NCBI GenBank assembly: GCA_003999685.1
Contig: CP021232.1
Coordinates: 62,001-126,000 of the forward strand
DNA length: 64,000 nt
From: Taiwanofungus camphoratus
Taxonomy: Eukaryota; Basidiomycota; Agaricomycetes; Polyporales; Taiwanofungaceae
Reading direction: 5' to 3'
In this document: in pieces, positions 54,691 through 64,000 of the stretch
Layout: each line of letters starts with the position of its first letter
Numbering within the stretch: position 1 is the stretch's first letter
Notes under the pieces: model-generated
Seen by the model: only the letters and a program-made list of their open reading frames with translations
Told to the model about the DNA's origin: nothing
Databases searched by the model: none
Translations under genes and position numbers: made by a program

Positions 54691-57600
54691 ATGACCGGCT
54701 TCGCAGCCCTCCCTCTCGCAGAACACGGCGGCGGCGGTGGCGGCAGCAGCGCACATTCGCCGCACCTCGTGGGCGTCGCCAAGGTGCTCGGACCACGCTG
54801 GCTGCAGCTGCCTGCACTCACGCTCGGCCTCCTGGGCGTGCAGGTCTTCTGGTCCATCGAGATGTCCTACGGTGCGTGCCCGCTTCTCTCTCCTTCCCCC
54901 TCCCGACCGCCGACCCGCACCGTGTCCAACGCAACGCAGCCACGCCGTACCTCATCTCCCTCGGCCTCTCCAAGGCCGCCGTCGCCATCGCCTTCCTCGC
55001 CGGCCCGCTCTCCGGGCTCATCGTCCAGCCCCTCATCGGTGCGTGCATCCCCGCGTCCCACTCACAGACATCGTGAACTGTATACGCCACCCGCAGGCGT
55101 CCTCGCCGACAACTCCAAGTCACGCTTCGGCCGCCGGCGCCCGTACATGCTCGCAGGGACGTGCGTCTGCGTCACCTCGATGCTCCTACTTGGCTTCACC
55201 CGCCCCTTTGCTACGCTCTTCACCCCCGCCGGCTCCATCGCGGTGCGTGTGCCCTCGCGTCTCTCCTGCTGATACCCCCGGTTGCGCAGCTCCTCACTGC
55301 CGCACCGCTTTGCACACGCAGAACCACGTCCTCACCATCTCGCTCGCCATCCTCGCCCTCTTCTCCGTCGACTTCTCCATAAACGCAGGTCCGTTCTCTC
55401 TTCTCTTCCTTTCCCTCCCGTTCCCTCCCTTCTCCACCCTCTCACCTCCAGCCCACCCCCTCATCCGCTCCCGCCTCACTAACCCTTCCACCCCCACCGC
55501 TCGACAACAGTGCAAGCAGTCGACCGTGCGCTCCTCGTCGACACGCTCCCGCCCACAGACCAAGCCGATGGCAACGCCTGGGCCGCGCGCATGCTCGGCC
55601 TCGGCAGCGTCGCCGGGTACTTCATGTCCGTGCGCGCGTCCCGCCTCTCTCCGCACCTGTACGCTGACGTCCGCACGCACGCTTCTCTTCCGCGCCAACC
55701 CCGTCCTGTCCGCCCTTCCCCCTCCTCTCCCCGCCCCCTTCCCCGCCCGATCGCCCGAACGTCCCTGGCGCGTGACGTGCCCAATCGACCGCCCACCCGA
55801 CAGCGGGAACGTCGACATGACGCGCCTCGTGCCCATCCCCGGCGCGACCGAGCTCGAGGTGCTCGCCGTGCTCGGCTCCTTCGTGCTCGTCGCGATGCAC
55901 CTCGTCACCGCGCTCTGCACGCGCGAGCGCGTCGTGGTCGGCAGTAAGTGCGTTGCGGTTGTTCCTTGCTTTGCATTGCTTTTTGTTTCGTTTCATCGGT
56001 TTGTTTCATTGCTCTATTTCAATTTCTTCTTTCCGTGCGGGCGCGCATGCGGCCCTTGGCCCGGTTCTGGTCTGGCTGCACGCCCGTCGGTGTCACCTCT
56101 GTTTACGTTTTTGTTAAAGTTTGCTCTGCAGTTCGGTCCGCTGCGATCTACACTTCGTGTCCTATCACATTTCACTTTATCCTGTTTCATCCCTTTCTAT
56201 CTCATTTCCTTCGGCTTCATTCCACCTCATCCAGCTGCATCCCATCTCACTTCCTCTCTCATCCTGTCTTCTCCGCTCCATCTCTCTTCATCCCAATTTA
56301 TACCACCCCACCCTATCTCATCTCACTGCATCCCATTTCCTCGTTCTTCGCCCCATTATTCCAATTCATTGTGCAGCGACCTTCACAGCCCCTTTTCGTG
56401 CCCAATTCATTTGATCACATTTATCTCGATGTGCTCCATCCCCCTTAATTACTTTTCATCTCCTCAATCCTACCTCATCAATGCAGAACACTGACCTTTG
56501 ACTCCGTTTGCTACAGACGCTCGGACAAGAGTTTCCGCAAGGAGCTCCGCGACATCTGGGACAACGCGCGGACGCTGCCCTCCGTGATTCGCCAAATCGT
56601 ATGCTCCCGCTTTCTTCGTCTAGGTCTGGCAGCTGATGGACATCATCTCGTTCACCTAGTGCACGATCCAGTTCTTGTAAGCCGTTCTCTTGCCTTTCGT
56701 TTCCTCGGCCGCAACTCAGTACTTCATGCTCACTTGCATACTGCTAACGCCCCAACCGGCCCACTAGCGCCTGGCTCGGCTGGTTCCCCGTCCTCTTCTA
56801 TACCTCCGCCTTCATTGGCGACCTCCACAAGCGCACCTCGCCACTGCCACCCTCGGACCCCGCGCTCGACGCCGAAGCGACGCGCCTCGGCTCGCGCGCG
56901 CTCTTCTACAGCTCGATCCTCAGCCTCGCCGCGAACCTCGTCCTTCCGTTCTTCGTGCGCGAGGCGGCGGGCAGCCAGCGCCTGCTGCAGAGCAAGCTCG
57001 GCTCGGCAGGGACGGGGAAGGGCAGAGGGAGCGCGTGGCTGCGGCGGCTCGGGCGGGCGAAGGTGAGCCTCGCGGCGCTGTGGGCGGTCTCGCATGCCGT
57101 GTTTGCGGTGTGCATGGGCGCGACGTTGTGAGTGCCGTTCTCCTGGTGCGGGTCGTGTCCGCAGGCGGATGCTGAGGCGCGCTGATCGTGGTGTCTAGCT
57201 TCTACTCGAGCGTCGGCACGGCGATGGTCTTCACGACGCTCACCGGCTTCTCGTGGTCGATCACGCAATGGGCGCCCTTCTCCCTCGTGCGTACCCGCCA
57301 GTGATCCACTGTTAGCTGCTCATTTCGTCCGCTCACCGGCTGAATCTTGCACCGCCGTGCTGTATGTAACAGCTCGCAGAGGCGATCCTCACGGAGGGCT
57401 CTTCCGCAAATGAAGACGCTAGCTCGATCATGCTGCAAGACACACGCACGCGCCGGGCATCCGGCGACATTGCGCTTGGTGGGGACGAGCACGAGCGGCA
57501 GTTCCTCGTCGGGGACGACGAAGACGACGAAGACGAGGATGAGGACGAGAATGTGACGCTCCGGGACGACGAGCGCACGCGCAAGGAAGAAGAGGACCGC

Positions 57601-58270
57601 GAGCTGGAGGAAGAGGTGCGCTCGTTCCGGTCGTCCGCGTCGATGGACAGCTCGGACGAGCCGGGGGACAGAGACGGAGTGCGGGAACGGCGCGACGCGT
57701 TTATGAACAACGCGACGGCCCGGACCAGTCACCTTGACGTTGGGATGCCAGATGAGAACGATGATACGCACGAGGAGGGGGAAACTAGGAGCGGGCTCGC
57801 CGCGAAGGCGGGCATCATCATCGTTCGTCCTCCATTCCTTTCGGAATGCTGCCTTCTTGATGTCCAGACGACGTTCATCCCAGGGCATCCACAACATCTT
57901 CATTGTCACGCCGCAATTTGTCATGACCGGTATCGCATCCATCATCTTCGCCATTCTCGAACCGGGAAAATCGGCGTTAGGCCACACAGGTAATATCAAG
58001 GTAGGGAACGGGACGTCAGGAGTAGACGAGGCCGCGGGAAATGCTACGTCGATGGCTGTTCGCTCTATACTGCAAGCAAGGGACGAAGAAGCATCTTTGA
58101 ACAACACGCCAAATTCATATGCTATCGTCTTTCGGTAAGACATCCTAGGTGATGCACTGATGCTTGAAGCTTAGATGACTGATGTCGGGGTACCCAGATT
58201 GGGCGGCATTGCTGCAGTGATAGCCCTCATACTAACTATTCGGCTAGCGCGCGAGTTGCGGCACAGATAG
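54691..58270 (+). CDS. Sucrose/alpha-glucoside transporter, SLC45/GPH type
   Basis: Thirteen exons sum to 2,073 nt, 690 residues, exactly in frame: 54,691-54,871; 54,940-55,038; 55,097-55,242; 55,322-55,388; 55,511-55,625; 55,804-55,947; 56,517-56,598; 56,660-56,676; 56,768-57,127; 57,199-57,286; 57,373-57,822; 57,884-58,134; 58,198-58,270. It resembles S. pombe Sut1 and plant sucrose carriers: LTLGLLGVQVFWSIEMSYG, GLIVQPLIGVLADNSKSRFGRRRP, QFFAWLGWFPVLFYTSAFIGD, and the late segments SSVGTAMVFTTLTGFSWSI and GIHNIFIVTPQF. About 12 membrane segments are expected. A very acidic cytosolic loop (residues about 440-580) holds DDEDDEDEDEDENV. Exon 8 is only 17 nt, and intron 6 is 569 bp. Role: proton-coupled disaccharide uptake, by family. 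Confidence 0.9.
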
Positions 58271-58584
58271 CACATTGTCTTATTGATTGCTTTCTTTCAT
58301 TCTTTCGGTTCTCGAGGACAGTTGTCGGCCTACGCGTAGCGCATATGTAATAATTGCTGTAGAGTGCAACTTTCAAAGTTGACGTTGACAGAGCGTTGAC
58401 AGGAGCAAGCACGTTCGCGATGATAGAGCTTCGGTGGTCGCCGCTTGGTGAGGCGGTTCTGCTATAATCTTGGAATACATGTATACCACCGTATCTAGCG
58501 CAGCATACAATCACTGCATATATACTACTTGTTGCATTCATCGTCTCAACCCGTTTCATTAATCAATCAGCGGTGTACTTTGAC
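58271..58584. other. Convergent 3' region (transporter / URC4)
   Basis: 314 bp between facing stop codons; holds both 3' UTRs. Nothing else seen. Confidence 0.5.
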
Positions 58585-60278
58585 TCAAAAGACAGTGCCA
58601 TCGCTCTCGATGTCGATAGGGGGGCCTCCAGTAAGCGGGCGTTTCTGCTTCGCGATCTCTCGTCCCCCCTTCCACGTCGCGCTCTCCAGCACCTGCGCGA
58701 GAGTAAGCTGCGCCGCGGTTAACCCGAGCTTTGCGCGGATTGCGTCTGCTACTCGATCCCTGGGCATTTGGATTGGGATTACGTCTTGATGGAGAGATAA
58801 ACATAACCCGACGATACTCACAGTTCGATGACTGTCATTGCCCTCCATTCCACGATGACTGGATGTGACGGTGGCAGCTTCGGGATACTCGAGTTGGAAT
58901 CAGGATAGAAGGATCTGGGAATAACGTCCGGGCGGAGAGTGAGCACGCCCCAGTCCACGAGCAGCCCACCTGCCAAACGGGTCAGTCGGCTTCGTCAAAA
59001 TCGGATCTAGGCAAAACCAGACATATTACGCACCATTGCGATACTCCGGGAGCCCCGTCATATGCTCGACCCCCTCGAATCGCCATCCTAGCACCTTCTC
59101 AATGGGTTCGACGAGGCTGTAGGTGATCCACCCCGTCAGCTTGTGGAACGGCACGAGGTCGTCCCCCTCCGCCACTGCGCCTGCCTTGAGCGCGCGGCAA
59201 GGCCAGACATCGCCAAGGGCGACGCCACCTAGCGTTGTGCGTGTCGCCGGCCAGATGGGAGAAAGACCCTCGATGAGGACGCCCCACAGCGAGAAGATGT
59301 GCACGCGGCGCGCTGACCCTTCTGATGTTGATTCAGATTCTAGGAAGTCTGTAGGCCAGTATTAGACATTCTTACGTCATTCCATCGGGAACGATTCTCG
59401 ACAACGAAGTCACTTACCGACAAGATTTCCGGGCCTCGCATCAGACCCGAAATATGTGGGGTTCGCTTTGAGAGCATTGCTCAAGTTGATCAGGAGTGAC
59501 GTCCTGCCTTCGATGCCGACCATGGGATTCGAGTCACTCACTTGCATGGCGGAGGCGGTCTTGTCTGATGTAATGCGTGCAAGCCCTTCCGCTGCCAGTC
59601 CGAATAATTAGCATGATCCCGAACAAAGTATAGCGACCTGATAGATTCACCATCCACTTGATGAGGGTTGCTGCTGTTTCCCGAGAAGAAGCCCTCCTCA
59701 AACATGTTTATGCTAGCGACCCCCAGCCCCTCAGACCTCGTGAAATTTTTGTCTGATTGCTGTTCATGATAGGTCCAGGTGTTACCTGCACCTGCATCTA
59801 GAAGTACTGATACTAGGAACAAGTCGACGAGACGCCTGGTGATTTCTTTCACATCGGGAGGATTGGGCCCCGACTTCCACTTTGCAATCAAGGGCTCTAC
59901 CCGTGGGCGGCCAGCGTCAAGATGCCTCCAACGACCATGGGGCGGGATCTGTTGGGGAGCACTGTCAACAGAGAACTCTCAGGAAGTATTTGCACAGCTC
60001 TCACCGAAGTAAAATTGGATCCAAAGTCACGCTGGACAACAACATGAACGTATCAACGCCCTGTATAGCAGGACGACGTTGCGATACAAGCCTACTTTGA
60101 TAATATCTATACAGAATGCAGCAACATCTGCCTCCTTCTCTGGATGGTAGTCAAAGTACTCCAGCTTCCCTTGCTGTGCTAAAACATGAACACGCCCACA
60201 CCTTTCGCGGATAGCAGGAAGAGTGCGAAGATATGCCGCTGTTTGTTCGGTAGTCAAGGGTTGGCTGAAGTTCATCAT
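58585..60278 (-). CDS. URC4: Uracil-catabolism protein URC4 (DUF1688 family)
   Basis: Seven exons (about 60,278-60,096; 60,031-60,005; 59,948-59,650; 59,591-59,418; 59,348-59,034; 58,969-58,821; 58,759-58,585) give about 440 residues. Family landmarks: FDYHPEKEADVAAF, IPPHGRWRHLDAGRPRVEPL, LLDAGAGNTWTYHEQQS, EGFFSGNSSNPHQVD, TYFGSDARPGNLVDF, FHKLTGWITYSLVEPIEKVL, GLPEYRNGGLLVDWGVL, and the C-terminal TWKGGREIA. In yeasts URC4 is required, with URC1 and URC6, for use of uracil as nitrogen source; its reaction is not established to my knowledge. Exon 2 is a 27-nt microexon (RDFGSNFTS) between two good introns. Start: MMNFSQPLT, with a second ATG next. It overlaps nothing and lies 158 bp downstream of the histidinol-phosphatase stop. 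Confidence 0.88.
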
Positions 60279-60436
60279 GATCGTAAGGAAATGTTCAAAG
60301 TCTGCACGTTCGAGGCGAAGTTCTATGATAGATCATTGAACCCACACCGTCCGTATATGAAGTTTTGGTCACTCAATCTGAAAGAGTGAACCACATAATG
60401 CTCGTCAATTACTTACACTCATGTACTCAACTTCTT

Positions 60437-61539
60437 TTATTCATGACCTCTATTTTTCCAGAATACATGTTCCCGCCAATCGCCTTCGACTCTACGTGGA
60501 TGCAAAAATCTACCGCCAGCATTACGACTATCCGAGTGTTCTAATACCCACAGGTCACTAACTCCCAACCTCTCGAGATACCCTGTCATTCGAGTGTAAT
60601 TTAGTCCAACAGCATGAGGCCCATGACTATCATCCGAGAGCGCGAATCGACCCCCTTCCTTCATGATAAGCTAGGTAACATTATCAGAGGCCGAAATTGC
60701 CTATAATATCACCGAAAATACTCACTACTGCTACATCTTCACCTGGATAGGAGGCAACCCATCCCTTCCTCAACGCCGCCGCATTGAGCTCGAACAATGC
60801 GCCGTATTCTATGGCATACTGCACGTTTCTCTTCAGCTTTTCCCAAGCCGCAGGATAGTCGCTAAATTGCAGTGAAGGGTTGTACAACCGGCAGAGATCT
60901 ATATGTCCTACTACCTCAGGACGGAAACGACGGAGAAGCTGATACTGAGAGTCAAAATAGGAACACAGAAAAGCTTCCATCTGCAGATGCTCTGCATTAG
61001 CAGTCAGAGCACCAGCAGTGGTCTCCGCCGAGAAGCTATTCAGTGACTTTTGAAAAGTGGCAACGTCGAAGTCGATTGGAATCGAGTTGACATGGTGAAC
61101 GGATCCGACGATGTATTCGATGCGATCTCCGTACTTTTGAAGGAGCCCATCAAGTCTTTCGAGGTCTATCTCAGAGATAAACTCGGTCTCGAGGCCCACT
61201 AGCAGCGTGATGTCTTTGGCGTAGCGTTCCTTCAATCGGTGCGCTTCCAGCAAAAAGTCCGCGAATTGGACAGCGAGGGCATGGAGTGATACTCCTTCCT
61301 GTACGTCGCCCAGAGAGATCAAACGGAAAAATGAAAGAATTCCAGCGGGTTGCAGAGTGGAAGACGAGAAGGGTATGTACCTCTTCCGGATAGAGATCCT
61401 CAGTTCGATATCGAGGGACGTGTTCGGTCAAGCCATATATCTCAAATCCCTGCCTGATGGCCTCCAACACGACCTCCTCGAGCGTACCCGAAGCATGCTT
61501 GCAAAATTGGCCGGAGTGCGAATGGTGACTGTAAGGCAT
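60437..61539 (-). CDS. HIS2: Histidinol-phosphatase, PHP family
   Basis: Three exons (61,539-61,381; 61,298-60,726; 60,670-60,437) total 966 nt, 321 residues, the normal size. The metal-binding residues of the PHP fold are visible: HSHSGQ at the N terminus, EIYGLTEHVPR, LLVGLETEF, GSVHHV, VVGHIDLCRLY, and SDDSHGP near the C terminus. It removes phosphate from histidinol phosphate, the penultimate stage of histidine synthesis. MPYSHHSHSGQFC at 61,539 is the natural start since the family begins with this motif. Tandem with URC4 downstream and the MFS gene upstream; no functional link to them. Confidence 0.92.
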
Positions 61540-61889
61540 CAGGCCTTCGGCTGTTTCCGATCAGCTTTCAGCGCTGGATGGTCGCGGGCTTCAAGCTCAA
61601 GCATTCAAATCTTCACGGCTTGAGTTATTGCCCATATAAAGTAGCATGGTGCAGTGCACTGAGTGCAGATAGGATACAGAGGGAATATCAATAAAATGGA
61701 TGATAAGATGGGTCGAAGATATATATACTTTTGCATATATAGAAGAAGAATGTGAAGGTAGGACGTTCTAAGTCAAGACGTAGTAGAGCGTAGTACTAGT
61801 CCATATAGATGAGAAGGGCATATACGTGGGAGCCCGACAGCTAGGGTCATAGATAGTGTTACAAAGTCGCTAGAATTATCTTGGTATCT
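61540..61889. other. Intergenic region upstream of HIS2
   Basis: 350 bp hold the promoter of HIS2 and the 3' UTR of the MFS transporter gene. No distinct element was recognised. Confidence 0.4.
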
Positions 61890-63886
61890 TCACACTCGCT
61901 GTCGGCCTTTTTGTATGACGAATAGACTTCTTGAGATCGTCATGGCCACCAGACCGGCGATCGTACAAATCTGATAATATGGTCAGGATGCAGCAGGCTC
62001 GATGGTGACATGCGTACTCCTGCGAAGATGATTGCTCGCCACCATGTCAGTGACTGAGAGTCGTCGCGCCCTGTGCCTAGCAGCGCGCCCGCGATAGGGT
62101 TTCCAGTGAGAGTCGCCACTGCAACTACGGAATATGCGAAGCCCATGCGTACGCTGTACATCGTCAAAGTTGAGGACCGCCGGCTATTTCTGAGGAGGAC
62201 CACACAGGCTCACCCCAGTTCTGACAACGTACTCGACAATGTCACGAGCAGCGACGGGATGAGGGAAGTATCTGCCCAGAGGTAAGCCCGCGCCTATTGA
62301 GAACAAATCGTTTAATATACGCACATGCGCCACACGAGAATCCAAATAAGAGTGCGACAAGGACGACCCCCGCAGAAGTTGTCGCACCGAATATGCTGAA
62401 TATGAGGGCAGCAGACATAAAGATAGACGGAAGCAACATGTTGTAAATTCCAATCTCATCTGCGAGAAAAGGCGGTAATAGACGGCCCACGACGCCGCCG
62501 GCGTTGAGGATAGCCAGCTTAATGGACCAACGGCATCAAAGATAAGGATGAGCGGAACGAGGCAAAAGTGGCATACCGCATAGGTGGTGATCCGGGCGTT
62601 CACGCCATGGTCAGCAGCAAAAAGCTGGAGGTAGAACACTGTAAGGTGGCGTTATTCAAAATTGGCCTTGCGGATAGGACGTCATCTCACACGGTACATA
62701 TACGCCCAAGCTGGTAAAGAACGCCCTGCAATTCCAATGGTGAGCCACTCACAAGACTTACCAACGGCAAACTTAACACACCCGACGATAGACCATAAAT
62801 ATGCACCATCCCATATGATATTCCTGACGTCCCTCCATGCCAAGTGCGCCATGCCAGTCTGACGCTTAGACGGGAGGCGCGTGCGCATCAGGCAATTCCC
62901 CAGCAGAAGCAGACTGCCAACAACTGCGCCGCTCGCGCGCACACCGTTCGCAAAGCCCACGTGCGGGGACTGGAAAAGACGGTTGAGCATGATCGGGAAC
63001 ACGATCCCGCCGACGGAGGAACCGCTAGAGACGATGCCGATGGCGAGCGCACGGCGCCGCCTGAAGTGATGCGAGACGATACTGAGGGAGGGGAGGAACG
63101 TCATGCCAAGCCCGAGGCCCATGCCAACCGCTTGGGCCAAAAAGACCTAGAGTGCGGACCGATATGAGCACGGTGGTGAATGCATAAGGAGACACTTACC
63201 TGATAGTACTGGTTTGCTTTTGTGAGAGACAACATGAATACGCAGACAACATACAATATAGAGCCGGCAATCTCGAGATGGTGGCTACGATGCTTTGAGC
63301 ATCCTCGTAGCATAGGTAGTACGAAATACACACAAGTATCCTGCATCGAATGCTCTTCCAACGAAGACCCCCGGGGCATACATCAGACAAAGCTGCAAGC
63401 TGCCGATCCAACTGTTCGCAAGGAATCAATACTCAGCACATCAGACGAAGAACGTCCAGTCACTCGTGTACCTGATCTCAGAGGAAGACTTTTGTGCTAG
63501 GAAAGTTGTTGTGTAGTAATCTACATTGGTGTCAGCGTGGGTGGAAAAATGTCCATCTCGTGAGAAGTCGTGCCTACCTTGATAGACACCGAAAGCGTTG
63601 ATGTAGCTGGAGAAAAAATGAAGCGAGTGTTAGGCCATATCAGATATGATAGGGATCACTGAATTATCACTGACCCGAAAGTGCAAAACTGGACCATCCA
63701 CCTGTAGTAACGTGTAGCTTAGGGCTGATTACTCATGTTATGCGAAATTACCTACGCTCCAAGGATCGTCAACCACGCAGTTGATCCACCATCAGGTGGT
63801 ACGGTCTCGACCACAGTGGGAGGATGTTCCTCCACTACAGTACTCTTTTCCATGATACAAGACGACGAGGTGGTAGACTCAGACAT
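61890..63886 (-). CDS. MFS transporter, monocarboxylate (MCT) type
   Basis: About nine exons from 63,886 (MSESTTSSSCIMEKSTVV) to the stop at 61,890, roughly 450-480 residues. After an acidic N terminus comes PPDGGSTAWLTILGAWMVQFC, the MCT signature (DGG-x-GW/AW type), then FGYINAFGVYQDYY, GLGMTFLPSLSIVSHHFRRRRALAIGIVSSGSSVGGIVFP and late segments NAGGVVGRLLPPFLAD and RMGFAYSVVAVATLTGNPIAG. Splice junctions that I could check keep frame, including the last two (GAYTSLIPS, FAGICTIAG). Family members move monocarboxylates, vitamins or nicotinate; the substrate here is unknown. A decayed relative lies at 43.3-43.8 kb. The gene appears intact. Confidence 0.87.
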
Positions 63887-64000
63887 AGCAGGCAGACTGT
63901 ACCGGACAGTTGGTCACTAAGCACAAGAAGAAAGCGGAGCGGAAGGAGGATGGAACGGCTATGGAATCGGAAGAAGACCTCGTGGGAGTGAACGGGGAGT
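63887..64000. promoter_or_regulatory. Start of the MFS gene's upstream region
   Basis: Only 114 bp remain in the window; too little to describe a promoter. Confidence 0.3.

Noticed and set aside
54737-56494. 585-codon open frame, the longest in the window
   Set aside because: It overlaps the sugar-transporter exons in another frame, reads through several verified introns, is Pro/Arg/Ser-rich GC-driven sequence, and has no motif.
56657-56659. In-frame TAG in the sugar transporter
   Set aside because: It is the AG acceptor end of a 61-bp intron, not a stop; the spliced protein matches the family.
58585-63886. Metabolic gene cluster of URC4, HIS2 and the MFS gene
   Set aside because: Uracil catabolism and histidine synthesis are unrelated, and the MFS substrate is unknown; simple adjacency.

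Overview
The window is nuclear DNA of a filamentous basidiomycete, most likely an Agaricomycete. Genes are cut by many 45-70 bp GT-AG introns, the tRNA carries a short intron, the plasma-membrane ATPase and the secreted sedolisins are of basidiomycete type, and dead Tc1 and Ty1/copia elements surround the genes. I worked from the sequence alone, so family names rest on motifs I recognise, not on a search.

The window has two compartments. Positions 1 to about 29,800 are AT-rich, gene-poor and almost entirely mobile DNA and its debris: a 0.75-kb repeat (R) and a 1.7-kb LTR-like repeat (L), each present on both strands; a decayed Tc1 transposase (6.1-7.1 kb); a 310-bp tandem array split by a solo LTR (7.1-8.6 kb); a 50-bp minisatellite (10.0 kb); a broken spliced gene of unknown family (10.65-17.09 kb); two copia elements (17.5-21.6 kb on plus, 25.3-29.0 kb on minus), both carrying a second LTR family inside them; and unassigned debris. 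An intact tRNA-Pro at 29,820 marks the edge.

From about 30.1 kb the DNA is ordinary gene space: a tiny cysteine-tailed protein (30.1 kb); an F-box/Sec10-like recycling protein of the Rcy1 type (30.7-34.2, plus); a sedolisin protease (34.6-36.7, minus) with a truncated tandem copy (37.6-38.6, minus); a second debris island at 39-44 kb with a hAT-type MITE and a transporter remnant; plasma-membrane H+-ATPase (44.3-48.4, minus); mitochondrial adrenodoxin-type ferredoxin (50.2-51.2, plus); ETF-ubiquinone oxidoreductase (51.6-54.3, minus); a sucrose/alpha-glucoside transporter (54.7-58.3, plus); URC4-like uracil-catabolism protein (58.6-60.3, minus); histidinol-phosphatase (60.4-61.5, minus); and a monocarboxylate-type MFS transporter (61.9-63.9, minus).

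The gene-space genes are mostly unrelated housekeeping genes, not a cluster. Ferredoxin and ETF-QO are convergent neighbours and both mitochondrial iron-sulfur proteins. ETF-QO and the sugar transporter share a 377-bp divergent promoter. I see no convincing new system. The most unusual items are the small cysteine-tailed gene, the unassigned broken gene, the sedolisin copy reduced to its propeptide, and a 17-nt microexon in the sugar transporter.
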